Shown here piece after piece: positions 28,997-37,327 of a stretch of DNA of 64,000 nt; position 1 is the stretch's first letter, and each line of letters starts with the position of its first letter. The notes below the pieces were generated by a model. The model saw only the letters and a program-made list of their open reading frames with translations, was not told the origin of the DNA and ran no database searches. Source of the DNA: Kaistia dalseonensis (GTDB taxonomy: Bacteria > Pseudomonadota > Alphaproteobacteria > Rhizobiales > Kaistiaceae). Location: NCBI RefSeq assembly GCF_030814715.1, contig NZ_JAUSVO010000002.1, positions 744,001 to 808,000 on the forward strand, written 5' to 3'. The position numbers and the translations under genes are program-made.

Positions 28997-30091
28997 TCAG
29001 CTGCTCAGGCCGCCGACCAGCGTCGGCAGATCGAGGGGACGGAAGCCGTAATGGGCGAGCCAGCGATGATCGGCGTCGAAGAAGGCGCGCAGGTCCGGCA
29101 TGCCGTATTTCAGCATGGCGATGCGGTCGATGCCCATGCCGAAGGCGAAGCCCTGATATTCGTCCGGGTCGAGGCCGGCGAAACGGATCACGTTCGGATG
29201 GACCATGCCGCAGCCAAGGATCTCCAGCCAGTCGTCGCCCTCGCCGAAGCGCACCTCGTTGCCGACGCGCTTGCAGCGAATGTCGACTTCCATGGACGGC
29301 TCGGTGAAGGGGAAGAAGGACGGACGCATGCGCATCTCGACCTTTTCGACCTCGAAGAAGGCGCGGCAGAATTCCTCCAGCAGCCATTTCAGATGGCCGA
29401 CATGGCTGGTCTTGTCGATCACCAGCCCCTCGACCTGATGGAACATCGGCGTGTGGGTCTGGTCGCTGTCCATGCGATAGGTGCGGCCGGGCGCGATGAT
29501 GCGGATCGGCGGCGTCTGCGACTGCATGGTGCGCATCTGCACGGGCGAGGTGTGCGTGCGCAGCAGCAGGCGTTCGCCCTGCTCATCCGGATTGAAGAAG
29601 AACGTGTCGTGCATTTCCCGCGCCGGATGGCCGACGGGGAAGTTCAGCGCCGTGAAATTGTAGTGGTCGGTTTCGATATCGGGCCCTTCGGCGACCGAGA
29701 AGCCCAGATCGGCGAAGATCGCCGTCAGTTCGTCGATGACCTGGCTGACCGGATGGACACGGCCGCCCTCCAGCGGGCTCTGGCGCACCGGCAGCGTGAC
29801 GTCGACGGCCTCGGCGGCGAGGCGTTCGGCGAGGCCGGCTTCCTTCAGGATGATCTTGCGGGCGGCGAGGGCTTCGGTGATGCGGTCGCGCAGGCCGTTC
29901 AGGGCGGGACCAGCGGTCTTGCGCTCGTCGGGCGTCATCGCGCCGAGGCCCTTCAGACGCTCCGAGACGGAACCCTTCTTGCCGAGCGCAGCGACGCGCA
30001 CGACTTCGAGCGTCGCTTCGTCGGAAGCGCCGTCGATGGCCGTGCGAATCTCGGCTTCGAGACTTTCAAGGTCGGACATTTCATTCCTCAT
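28997..30091 (-). CDS. pheS: Phenylalanine--tRNA ligase alpha subunit
   Basis: PheS is the catalytic subunit that charges tRNA-Phe. At 364 residues it has the coiled-coil N-terminus (residues 1-85), [10 protein letters not shown], the class II motif 2 region [12 protein letters not shown] and the motif 3 region [17 protein letters not shown]. The substrate loop [12 protein letters not shown] matches the family. It is full length. It follows rplT at 157 bases on the same strand, after a stem-loop. Confidence 0.97.
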   Translation of the reverse strand: MRNEMSDLESLEAEIRTAIDGASDEATLEVVRVAALGKKGSVSERLKGLGAMTPDERKTAGPALNGLRDRITEALAARKIILKEAGLAERLAAEAVDVTLPVRQSPLEGGRVHPVSQVIDELTAIFADLGFSVAEGPDIETDHYNFTALNFPVGHPAREMHDTFFFNPDEQGERLLLRTHTSPVQMRTMQSQTPPIRIIAPGRTYRMDSDQTHTPMFHQVEGLVIDKTSHVGHLKWLLEEFCRAFFEVEKVEMRMRPSFFPFTEPSMEVDIRCKRVGNEVRFGEGDDWLEILGCGMVHPNVIRFAGLDPDEYQGFAFGMGIDRIAMLKYGMPDLRAFFDADHRWLAHYGFRPLDLPTLVGGLSS

Positions 30092-30221
30092 GGGCGCGTG
30101 GCGCGCCGGATCAATCAGTGTTCGATCCGATGAGAAATGCTCGCCGGATCACGCCGAACGCCGCGCCGCGGGATCGCGACGACGGCTCGATTGCGTTTTT
30201 CCGGCCCCGGAAAGTCCGGTT

Positions 30222-30245
30222 GGACGCCGCCTTGCGGCGGCATCC
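30222..30245 (-). terminator. Stem-loop just after rplT
   Basis: A 10-bp stem with one G-T pair (30222-30231 with 30236-30245) closes a tetraloop that reads GCAA on the minus strand (GNRA type). It starts four bases after the rplT stop. No U-run follows directly, so it may be an RNA-processing or partial termination element rather than a full terminator. Confidence 0.4.
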
Positions 30246-30248
30246 GGC

Positions 30249-30617
30249 TTAGGCGGCCTTGAGGGCGCCTTCGGCCTGAGCGACCAGCGCCTTGAAGGCC
30301 TCCGGCTGGCTGATTGCCAGCTCGGCCATCACCTTGCGGTCGACCTCGATACCAGCCTTTGCGAGGCCGTCGATAAATCGGCTGTAGGTCAGGCCCTCGG
30401 ACACCTCGCGGACGGCAGCGTTGATGCGCTGGATCCACAGGCCGCGGAAGCTGCGCTTCTTGGCCTTGCGGTCACGGAAGGCGTACTGGGCGGCCTTGTC
30501 GACCGCTGCCTTCGCTGTCCGGATGGTATTCTTGCGACGACCGTAGAAGCCCTTGGCGCGCTTCAGGGTCTTCTTGTGCTTGGCGTGTGCGGTTACGCCC
30601 CGCTTCACTCGCGACAT
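30249..30617 (-). CDS. rplT: 50S ribosomal protein L20
   Basis: L20 binds 23S rRNA and is essential for early large-subunit assembly. The 122-residue basic protein begins [20 protein letters not shown] and has the conserved [20 protein letters not shown] segment. The length is standard. It lies 27 bases after rpmI and is followed by a stem-loop. In many bacteria L20 also binds the rpmI leader to repress this operon. Confidence 0.97.
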   Translation of the reverse strand: MSRVKRGVTAHAKHKKTLKRAKGFYGRRKNTIRTAKAAVDKAAQYAFRDRKAKKRSFRGLWIQRINAAVREVSEGLTYSRFIDGLAKAGIEVDRKVMAELAISQPEAFKALVAQAEGALKAA

Positions 30618-30644
30618 GGTTCAGATCTCCAGGTAAGGGGGCGG

Positions 30645-30848
30645 TTAGCCGTTCAGGAACTGCTTGACGATCTTCGCGTCCGCATCCGACAGCGTGGTGG
30701 TGCCACGCGCATTGCGGATGAACTTGGCGGTACGCTTGATCATCCCGTGCCGCTTGCCAGCCTGGGCGGTCTTGACCTTGCCGGTCGCAGTGAGCTTGAA
30801 GCGCTTCTTCGCTCCGCTCTTCGTCTTCAACTTGGGCATTTTGCTCAT
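30645..30848 (-). CDS. rpmI: 50S ribosomal protein L35
   Basis: L35 is a 67-residue basic ribosomal protein. It begins [20 protein letters not shown] after a short MSK-type start and carries the [10 protein letters not shown] segment typical of L35. The tail is slightly longer than in other phyla. The 328-base gap to infC contains a candidate promoter near 31012-31040 and a leader of about 155 bases before this gene. Confidence 0.95.
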   Translation of the reverse strand: MSKMPKLKTKSGAKKRFKLTATGKVKTAQAGKRHGMIKRTAKFIRNARGTTTLSDADAKIVKQFLNG

Positions 30849-31011
30849 CCTTAATCATGCGCCGAAAACGGAATGCGCCGCACCGCCTGTCTCTCGACAT
30901 TCGGTCTTGCGGCGTCGCTTCGGCATGGAAGCATTCGTGAGCCGACGCGGCATGCCCTGAAAGATTGCTGACATCAGCATCCCTCGCGCCGGGCGGCTCG
31001 GAAACGGCGGC

Positions 31012-31040
31012 GTTATAGCGGGCGCGTGCGGTCTGCACAA
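31012..31040 (-). promoter_or_regulatory. Promoter for rpmI-rplT
   Basis: On the minus strand TTGTGC (-35, 31040-31035) and TATAAC (-10, 31017-31012) are 17 bases apart. Transcription would begin near 31005. The -10 is strong and the -35 is weak. The resulting leader of about 155 bases contains inverted repeats that could carry an L20-type control site. Confidence 0.5.
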
Positions 31041-31176
31041 GCTCCCACAGGTCGGATTCGAGCGCCCTTTGCGGCGCCGCCTCATCAAATCCAACAAAGC
31101 CGCCCCGAATCCGATCCGGAACGGCGATTCTCTGGCATCGAAACGGCAAGGCTGTTCCCCGCCGGCGATCGACGCC

Positions 31177-31716
31177 TCAGCGCGGTGCAAGCACCATGAT
31201 CATCTGGCGGCCTTCGAGCTTCGGCTCCGCCTCGACCTTGGAGATTTCCGCCGTCTCGTCGCGCACGCGCTCCAGAAGCTTCATGCCGAGATGCTGGTGC
31301 GCCATTTCGCGACCGCGGAAGCGCAGCGTCAGCTTGACCTTGTCGCCTTCTTCAAAGAAGCGCTTGATGGCCTTCATCTTGACCTCGTAATCGTGGTCAT
31401 CGATGGCGGGGCGCATCTTGATCTCTTTGACTTCGACGATCTTCTGCTTCTTGCGGGCCTCGTTGGCCTTCTTCTGCGTCTGATATTTGAAGCGGCCGAA
31501 ATCGAGAATCTTGCAGACCGGCGGCTCGGAGTTCGGCGAGATCTCGACGAGGTCGAGGCCGGCTTCCTGGGCCATGGCCAATGCTTCATCGAGCGGCGTC
31601 AGACCGACATTCTGGCCGTCCTGGTCGATGAGCTGAATTTCTCGGATACCGCGTATTTCGCGGTTGATGCGCGGCCCGTCCTTGCTGGGCGGCGGCGCTT
31701 TGAAGGGACGGCGAAT
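31177..31716 (-). CDS. infC: Translation initiation factor IF-3 with an AUU start
   Basis: IF-3 binds the 30S subunit and rejects wrong initiator codons. The 179-residue product starts [20 protein letters not shown], followed by [15 protein letters not shown], then [20 protein letters not shown] and the C-terminal [14 protein letters not shown], that is, complete. No ATG, GTG or TTG lies in frame before residue 46. The stop TAG is only five codons upstream, so the start must be the ATT at 31716-31714, with AGGAG nine bases upstream. AUU is also the E. coli infC start, which lets IF-3 repress its own mRNA. Confidence 0.93.
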   Translation of the reverse strand: MRRPFKAPPPSKDGPRINREIRGIREIQLIDQDGQNVGLTPLDEALAMAQEAGLDLVEISPNSEPPVCKILDFGRFKYQTQKKANEARKKQKIVEVKEIKMRPAIDDHDYEVKMKAIKRFFEEGDKVKLTLRFRGREMAHQHLGMKLLERVRDETAEISKVEAEPKLEGRQMIMVLAPR

Positions 31717-31728
31717 GGGGACATGCTC

Positions 31729-31899
31729 CTATGATATTGACGGATCTGGCCGGATTGGAAAAACACACAAGACCCGCAGATAAAAGCCCGTCATGCTGCA
31801 ACGAAGCCTAGCGCGGATCGATCGGGTCCAATATGCCCGGACAGGAGGCAGAAATTCCGCGAATATGCCGCGAAAGTCAACCAAAAGCAGGCGGTACAT
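31729..31899 (-). CDS. Possible 56-codon leader open reading frame of infC
   Basis: A short frame starting at ATG 31899 with a strong GGAGG eight bases upstream (31908-31912) runs to a TAG at 31731-31729. The TAG overlaps the infC ribosome binding site (TAGGAG). Its peptide, beginning MYRLLLVDFRGIF, has no known match and codon use is unlike the neighbours. It is in the same frame as infC and could couple its translation to infC. It may also be chance. Confidence 0.3.
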   Translation of the reverse strand: MYRLLLVDFRGIFAEFLPPVRAYWTRSIRARLRCSMTGFYLRVLCVFPIRPDPSIS

Positions 31900-31950
31900 G
31901 GTGGTTTCCTCCGGCCGGATCAAGGTTTTTCGCTTCGGGACGCATGATTG

Positions 31951-32718
31951 ATGCAATTGGAACACAATAGCTTTGTTGTCGGCGCCGATGCTGCGGCGCG
32001 AGAGATCGCCGTGCTGCAGCGCGGCGGGAATGGCCCCGGCATATTTTTCCTCGGCGGCTTCATGTCGGACATGCGCGGCTCCAAGGCCGAGGCGCTCGAT
32101 CATTGGGGCGCCGAACACGGCCGCGCCGTGACGCGCTTCGACTATTCGGGGCATGGCGCATCGGGTGGCGCTTTTGCGGACGGCACGATCTCGCGCTGGC
32201 TCGAGGAGGCGGAGGCGGTCTTCACACGCTTCACGACGGGTCCGCAGATCCTCGTCGGCTCGTCCATGGGCGGCTGGATCGCCGTTCTGCTCGCGATCAG
32301 GCTCGGCAAGCGCGACCCCGCCCGCGTCGCGGGGCTGGTGCTCCTCGCTCCGGCGATCGATATGACCGAATCGTTGATGCTGGCGCGGATGCCGGAGGCG
32401 GCAAGGCTGGAGATGGAGACGACCGGCGCCTGGCGGCAGCCGAGCGCCTATTCGGACACGCCCTATCTGATCACAAAGGCATTGATCGATGATGGCCGCC
32501 AGCATTTACTGGGCGAAACACCGATCGCGATTGGCGCGCCGGTCCACATCATCCAGGGCGTCCTCGACGAGGATGTGCCGTGGGGCCATGCTGTAGACCT
32601 TGTTTCGCGCCTCGCGCAGGACGATGTCGTACTGACGCTGATCAAGGATGCCGGCCATCGGCTTTCGCGGCCGGAGGATCTTTCCAGGATCGTCGCGGCC
32701 GTCGAGGCGATCGCATAG
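31951..32718 (+). CDS. Alpha/beta-hydrolase family protein
   Basis: A 255-residue cytoplasmic hydrolase. The nucleophile elbow GSSMGG gives Ser105 and the late DAGHRLS supplies the His, with an acidic residue in LDEDVPWGHA. The oxyanion region is FLGGFMSDM. I start it at ATG 31951 rather than the TTG one codon earlier. Its substrate is unknown: carboxylesterases, lipases and acyl-transfer enzymes share this pattern. It reads divergently from infC and upstream of a molybdoenzyme pair at 56 bases. Confidence 0.8.
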   Translation: MQLEHNSFVVGADAAAREIAVLQRGGNGPGIFFLGGFMSDMRGSKAEALDHWGAEHGRAVTRFDYSGHGASGGAFADGTISRWLEEAEAVFTRFTTGPQILVGSSMGGWIAVLLAIRLGKRDPARVAGLVLLAPAIDMTESLMLARMPEAARLEMETTGAWRQPSAYSDTPYLITKALIDDGRQHLLGETPIAIGAPVHIIQGVLDEDVPWGHAVDLVSRLAQDDVVLTLIKDAGHRLSRPEDLSRIVAAVEAIA

Positions 32719-32773
32719 CGGATCGAACAACCGGTCTGGACCCGGATCCAGTCGGCGAAGCACAGGAGCAACC

Positions 32774-33379
32774 ATGGCAACGCGAGGATTCATCGGTAAG
32801 CGCCCCGCCGACGAGATCGGCAACCGCCTGCCGCCCGGACAATATCTGACCGAGGATTTCCCGGTTCTGTCGGCCGGGCCGACGCCGCATGTGCCGCTGG
32901 AGAAATGGTCGTTCACGATCAAGGACGGTGTCCGCCCCGTGGCGACCTGGAATTGGGATGAGTTCGCCAAGCTGCCGCACGTGAAGCTGACGCGCGACAT
33001 TCACTGCGTGACGAAATGGTCGAAGTTCAACACCGCCTGGTCCGGCGTGATGATTGACGACATCCTCGCCGAAGCCGGCATCGCGGCGCCGAGCGCGTTC
33101 ACGCTCGCCCATGGCTCGGACGGCTACACGACCAATGTGCCGACCGCCGACCTGATCGACGGCAAGGCGATGGTTGCGACCGCCTATGAGGGCAAGCCGA
33201 TTACGGCCGACCATGGTGGTCCGGCGCGACTTCTCGTGCCGCATCTCTATTTCTGGAAATCGGCCAAATGGGTCACCGGCCTTCAGTTCACCCAGCGCGA
33301 CGAGGCCGGTTTCTGGGAACTGCGCGGCTATCACATGTATGGCGATCCGTGGCGGGAGCAGCGCTTCACCGGTGACTGA
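32774..33379 (+). CDS. Sulfite oxidase-like molybdopterin-dependent oxidoreductase, cytoplasmic
   Basis: A 201-residue member of the sulfite oxidase/YedY molybdopterin fold. The cofactor-ligating Cys78 sits in DIHCVTKWSK, followed by GVMIDDILAEAG and PHLYFWKSAKW. There is no signal peptide or Tat motif, so unlike periplasmic MsrP it should remain in the cytoplasm. The ATG follows CAGGAG. It overlaps the ferredoxin reductase-like gene by eight bases, so the two are co-translated and probably form an electron-transfer pair. The substrate is unknown. Confidence 0.8.
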   Translation: MATRGFIGKRPADEIGNRLPPGQYLTEDFPVLSAGPTPHVPLEKWSFTIKDGVRPVATWNWDEFAKLPHVKLTRDIHCVTKWSKFNTAWSGVMIDDILAEAGIAAPSAFTLAHGSDGYTTNVPTADLIDGKAMVATAYEGKPITADHGGPARLLVPHLYFWKSAKWVTGLQFTQRDEAGFWELRGYHMYGDPWREQRFTGD

Positions 33380-34148
33380 TTCCGTGACCGTTCCGATCCA
33401 GCCGCAGCGCCTTCTCTGGCAGGAGGCCGTTGTCGAGGCCATCACGGTCGAGACGCCGAGCGTCAAGACCTTTCGCCTCCGTCCGCCGCAATGGCCCGGC
33501 TTTCGCGCCGGCCAGCATGTCGATGTGCGCCTGACCGCGCCCGACGGCTATCAGGCCGAGCGGTCCTATTCGATCGCTTCCGCGCCGGAAGAGGCCGGCA
33601 CGCTCGACCTCACGATCGAGGAACTGGAGAATGGCGAGGTCTCGCCGTTCTTTCACGAGGTCGTGGAAGTGGGCGACACGATCGAACTGCGCGGACCGAT
33701 TGGCGGCCACTTCATCTGGGAAAAGAGCCTCGGTGGCCCGATCCTGCTGATCGCCGGCGGCTCGGGCCTCGTGCCGCTGATGTCGATCCTGCGTCATCGC
33801 GCGGCCGTAGCGCCGGATGTCCCGGCCGTGCTGGTCTACTCGGCCCGTCGCTACGACGACATGATCTGGCGTGAGGAATTGTTCCGCCGCGCCGGGACAG
33901 AGCCGCAGTTCAAGCTGATCGCCACCTTGACCCGCGAGGCGGCGGCGCACGAAGGAATTCGTCACGGCCGCATTGACGCCGCGCTGATGGAGGCGGCACT
34001 TGCCGCCCTTCCTGCCGGCGAGGGGCCGAAGCTCACCTATATTTGCGGCTCCACGCCCTTCGTCGAGACAGCGGCCACGCTGGCGCTCGGCGCGGGGCTT
34101 CCATTCGCAAGCGTGCGTACCGAGCGCTATGGCGGCATGGGGCGATAG
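33372..34148 (+). CDS. FAD/NAD-binding ferredoxin reductase-like oxidoreductase
   Basis: A 258-residue flavoprotein reductase that would pass electrons from NAD(P)H to the preceding molybdoenzyme. The FAD site shows RSYSIASAP, the pyridine nucleotide site GGSGLVPLMSIL, and the C-terminal YICGSTPFVE. No iron-sulfur domain is present. Start is GTG at 33372, overlapping the previous stop by eight bases. Another GTG at 33384 is possible. It is a two-gene unit with the molybdoenzyme. Confidence 0.85.
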   Translation: MTDSVTVPIQPQRLLWQEAVVEAITVETPSVKTFRLRPPQWPGFRAGQHVDVRLTAPDGYQAERSYSIASAPEEAGTLDLTIEELENGEVSPFFHEVVEVGDTIELRGPIGGHFIWEKSLGGPILLIAGGSGLVPLMSILRHRAAVAPDVPAVLVYSARRYDDMIWREELFRRAGTEPQFKLIATLTREAAAHEGIRHGRIDAALMEAALAALPAGEGPKLTYICGSTPFVETAATLALGAGLPFASVRTERYGGMGR

Positions 34149-34163
34149 ACGTCTCGCCCTGTT

Positions 34164-35045
34164 TCAGCCACGCCAGCTCTGGCTCTCCCAGAGCGCGCGG
34201 AGCGCGTCGCGATAGGTCGGATAGCGTAGCGTCACGCCGAGATCGTCGATCAGGCGATTGTTCGAGACGCGCTTGTTCTCGCCATAGAAGGATCGCGCCA
34301 TCGGCGTCAGCGTCGCGGTCTCGAATGGAATGTCGGGAAGTGGCGGATAGCCGGCGAGCGCGGCCGCATAGGCAACGACATCCTGCGGCGGCGCCGGCTC
34401 GTCATCCGTCACGTTGAAAATGCCGCTCGCCCGCCGCTCGGCAGCGGCCTCGATCACCATGGCGATATCCTCGACATGGATCCGGTTGAAGACCTGGTCC
34501 GGCTTGACGAGCCGGCGCGCCGTACCCCCGGCCAGATGAACAAACGTATTGCGCCCCGGCCCATAGATGCCGGCAAGGCGCAAGATGGCAAGCGGCATGC
34601 GCCGCGCGCTGGCGAGGTCCTGCCAGTCGGCTTCGGCGGCGACGCGTTCGAGAGAGCGGCGCGAGACCGGGCGCGGCACCGTCGTCTCGTCGACCCACGC
34701 CCCGCCATGGTCGCCATAAACGCCGACGGTCGAGAGATAGCCGATCCAGCCGAGATTGGCGGCGGCGACCAGGTCGTCGTGATAAAGCCGAAGCGCGGGA
34801 TCGCCCGCCTCGCCCGGCGCGATCGATTGGACGAGGTGCGTTGCGCGGTGAAGAGACTGCGTGACGGCGTCGTTGCGCACCACGCCATCGAAGAGAAGCG
34901 CATCGATACCTTCGGCGCGCAGGCTCTCGGCCTTCTCGGCGGAGCGAACCGTGCCGCTGATCGATGCATATCGGCCGCGCGCGCGGCGGACGAAAGCCGT
35001 CGCCGAGAAGCCGAGGCCGAAGATGAAGAGATGCTGATCCGCCAT
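34164..35045 (-). CDS. NAD-dependent epimerase/dehydratase-like SDR protein (YeeZ-like)
   Basis: A 293-residue extended SDR. The Rossmann start LFIFGLGFSATAFVRRA has an unusual GLGFSA dinucleotide loop, typical of the YeeZ subgroup, and LSTVGVYGDHGGAW and IYGPGRNTFVHL follow. The catalytic Tyr is in VGVYGDH. Function is predicted only to the fold level. It is convergent with the molybdoenzyme pair and upstream of the alkyltransferase gene on the same strand. Confidence 0.75.
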   Translation of the reverse strand: MADQHLFIFGLGFSATAFVRRARGRYASISGTVRSAEKAESLRAEGIDALLFDGVVRNDAVTQSLHRATHLVQSIAPGEAGDPALRLYHDDLVAAANLGWIGYLSTVGVYGDHGGAWVDETTVPRPVSRRSLERVAAEADWQDLASARRMPLAILRLAGIYGPGRNTFVHLAGGTARRLVKPDQVFNRIHVEDIAMVIEAAAERRASGIFNVTDDEPAPPQDVVAYAAALAGYPPLPDIPFETATLTPMARSFYGENKRVSNNRLIDDLGVTLRYPTYRDALRALWESQSWRG

Positions 35046-35136
35046 GGAGGCTCCGGGCGCTGCGTGTGCCCGGATTTAGGATCGAACTGGCCGCCGCTTC
35101 AAGACGTCGAGCCGCGATCCGTCGCCTTTCCGGCGA

Positions 35137-36033
35137 TCAGTCGTCCGCGCGGCCCGAAACGCCGGCCTCCCAGCCGAGAATGGCGCGCTTGCGCGTCAGT
35201 CCCCAATGGTAGCCGGTGAGCGCGCCGGACTTTCCAAGGATGCGATGGCACGGCACCACGAAGGAGATCGGGTTTCGCCCGACTGCGGCGCCGACGGCCC
35301 GCGCCGCCTTGGGATGATCGATCTTTTCCGCGATCTGGGAATAGGTCGCGACACGGCCGAGCGGCACGCCGAGCAGGGTCTGCCACACGCGCACCTGGAA
35401 ATCGGAGCCGATCAGCACCAGACGGAGCGGCGTCTCCGGCCGCCAGCGCTCGGGCTCGAAGATGCGCGCGGCGTAGCAGGCCGTGGCCGCCTGGTCTTCG
35501 ATATAGTCGGCGCAGGGGAAGCGCCCCTGCATGTCGAGGAGGGCGGCCCGCTCGTCGCCAAGATCGGCGAAGGCGAGGCCTGCGAGGCCGCGATCCGTGA
35601 TCATGATCAGCGCATGGCCGAAGGGCGAATTGTGGAAGCCCCAGCGGATGACGACACCTTCTCCGCGCGCCTTGTAGGCGCCGGGGCTCATCGCCTCATG
35701 GGTGACGAAGAGATCATGCAGCCGGCCCGGGCCGGAGAGGCCCACCTCATAGCTCGTATCGAGGATAGAGGCGTCGTCGGCGAGGAGCGCGCGGGCACGG
35801 TCCAGCGTATGGGCCTGGATGAAGGCCTTCGGCGAGAGGCCGCACCAGCGCGTGAAGAGCTTCTGCAACGCCAGCGGGTTCATGCCGACATGGGCGGCGA
35901 GGCGATCGAGCGAAGGCTGCTCCCTCCACCGTTCGGTCATGAACTCGATCGCGCGGCGCACGATCTCATAATCGGATTCAGGACCAGCCGGTGGGGCCGG
36001 ATCGGCGCTGGCAAGCGCGGTTGCGATGTTGAG
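35137..36033 (-). CDS. AraC-type HTH fused to methylated-DNA--cysteine methyltransferase
   Basis: A 298-residue two-domain protein. Residues about 30-130 form an AraC-type helix-turn-helix (LDRLAAHVGMNPLALQKLFT, then LSPKAFIQAHTLDRARALL). Residues about 210-290 are an MGMT domain with the acceptor Cys in PCHRILGKSGALTGYHWGL. Unlike E. coli Ada, it has no N-terminal zinc methyl-phosphotriester domain. The ATG at 36033 follows AAGGA. It presumably repairs O6-methylguanine and may regulate a response. Confidence 0.85.
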   Translation of the reverse strand, partial: LNIATALASADPAPPAGPESDYEIVRRAIEFMTERWREQPSLDRLAAHVGMNPLALQKLFTRWCGLSPKAFIQAHTLDRARALLADDASILDTSYEVGLSGPGRLHDLFVTHEAMSPGAYKARGEGVVIRWGFHNSPFGHALIMITDRGLAGLAFADLGDERAALLDMQGRFPCADYIEDQAATACYAARIFEPERWRPETPLRLVLIGSDFQVRVWQTLLGVPLGRVATYSQIAEKIDHPKAARAVGAAVGRNPISFVVPCHRILGKSGALTGYHWGLTRKRAILGWEAGVSGRADD

Positions 36034-36110
36034 CATGGCGGTCGTGTCCTTCAACGATGCGCCCAATCTAGTGACGCCGTCGATGGCGCGACACCCGATT
36101 CCTGCATGGT

Positions 36111-36602
36111 TCAGGCCCGGCGCGTCGCCGCCAGCGCATCGGAGAAGTCGTTCGCGAAGCTTTCGCGGTCATCGGGATTGAGAAAGCCGCCGATCGAAAG
36201 GCTCTTGCCGTGCGACGTCAGCGCCATCCGCGTGATGCCCCAGTCGGGAACGCGGTCGACCTCGAGCCGCGCCCAATAGGGATTGAAGCGGAATTCCTGC
36301 GTCCGCCCATTGGCGGCGATGCGGCGCACCAGCAGTTCATGTGCGGTCATCTCGACGATCTCGCATGCCCGCGCCGCGCGATAGTTGAGGCGGAAAGCGA
36401 TCTGGATCGCCAATATGTCGAGCCCGAAGAAACCGGCGATGGGCCAGGCGCCCATCGACCAGAACAGCAACCCACTCGCAAAGCATGTGCCGCCGATGAA
36501 CATCAGCAGCAGCGCGAAGCCGCGCGGGCTCAGCGATCGATAGGGCTTCAGGGTGGCGGCGAACAGAACGGTCCGCGCTTCATCGTCATTGCGGTCGGTC
36601 AT
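36111..36602 (-). CDS. DUF2244 domain membrane protein
   Basis: A 163-residue protein with two N-terminal transmembrane segments (FALLLMFIGGTCFASGLLFW and AWPIAGFFGLDILAIQIAF) and a C-terminal soluble region with the DUF2244-type motif ELLVRRIAANGRTQEFRFNPYWARLEV. Function unknown. It is divergent from nth with a 22-base gap, so the two promoters overlap. Confidence 0.8.
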   Translation of the reverse strand: MTDRNDDEARTVLFAATLKPYRSLSPRGFALLLMFIGGTCFASGLLFWSMGAWPIAGFFGLDILAIQIAFRLNYRAARACEIVEMTAHELLVRRIAANGRTQEFRFNPYWARLEVDRVPDWGITRMALTSHGKSLSIGGFLNPDDRESFANDFSDALAATRRA

Positions 36603-36624
36603 GGCGGATCATTATAGAAGGGCC

Positions 36625-37323
36625 ATGTCGAAATCCCAGCCCTCGTCGCGTCCGCCGCTCGTCCGCAAGGCGAAAAGCCCGAAGCCCTTCAGCAAGGCCG
36701 AGGTGACGGAGTTCTTCGCCCGCTTCGCGGCACGCGAGCCGGAGCCGAAGGGCGAGCTCGAATATCTCAATCCCTTCACGCTTCTGGTTGCCGTGGTGCT
36801 CTCGGCCCAGGCGACCGATGCGGGCGTCAACAAGGCGACGCGCGCGCTCTTCAAGCTCGCCGACACGCCCGAGAAGATGGTGGCGCTCGGCGAGGAGGCC
36901 GTGCGTGAACACATCAAGACGATCGGCCTCTTCCGCACCAAGGCGAAGAACGTCATCGCGCTCTCCCGGCAATTGATCGCCCTGCACGGCGGCGTCGTGC
37001 CGCGCGATCGCGACGCGCTCGAGGCGCTGCCCGGCGTTGGCCGCAAGACGGCGAATGTCGTGCTGAACATCGCCTTTGGCGAGCCGACCATGGCCGTCGA
37101 CACCCATATTTTCCGGGTCGGCAACCGCACGGGCCTCGCACCCGGCAAGAATGTGCTCGAGGTCGAGATGGCGCTCGAACGCATCGTGCCTGACCAGTTC
37201 CGCCTGCATGCCCATCACTGGCTGATCCTGCATGGCCGCTATGTCTGCAAGGCGCGCAAGCCCGAATGCCCCGCCTGCATCGTCGCGGACCTCTGCCGCT
37301 ATCCCGACAAGACCATCGCCTGA
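36625..37323 (+). CDS. nth: Endonuclease III
   Basis: Endonuclease III removes oxidised pyrimidines and cleaves abasic sites. The 232-residue protein has the helix-hairpin-helix LPGVGRKTANVVL, catalytic Lys in that motif and Asp in VDTHIFRV, and the [4Fe-4S] cluster loop C-x6-C-x2-C-x5-C (CKARKPECPACIVADLC). I start at the ATG 36625 preceded by GAAGGG. An upstream in-frame start would overlap the divergent gene. The N-terminus has about 20 extra residues rich in Lys and Pro. Confidence 0.95.
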   Translation: MSKSQPSSRPPLVRKAKSPKPFSKAEVTEFFARFAAREPEPKGELEYLNPFTLLVAVVLSAQATDAGVNKATRALFKLADTPEKMVALGEEAVREHIKTIGLFRTKAKNVIALSRQLIALHGGVVPRDRDALEALPGVGRKTANVVLNIAFGEPTMAVDTHIFRVGNRTGLAPGKNVLEVEMALERIVPDQFRLHAHHWLILHGRYVCKARKPECPACIVADLCRYPDKTIA

Positions 37324-37327
37324 ACGA

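Noticed and set aside
30092-30248. Attenuator or T-box leader before pheS
   Set aside because: The gap between rplT and pheS has a stem-loop at the rplT end but no Phe-rich leader peptide, no T-box sequence and no terminator/antiterminator pair.
30855-31190. 111-residue minus-strand frame between infC and rpmI
   Set aside because: It overlaps the promoter of rpmI and the infC stop, has no ribosome binding site and its composition is random.
31729-32505. 258-residue minus-strand frame across the hydrolase gene
   Set aside because: Most of it is the shadow of the hydrolase gene. Only the last 56 codons, with their own strong ribosome binding site, are kept as a possible infC leader frame.
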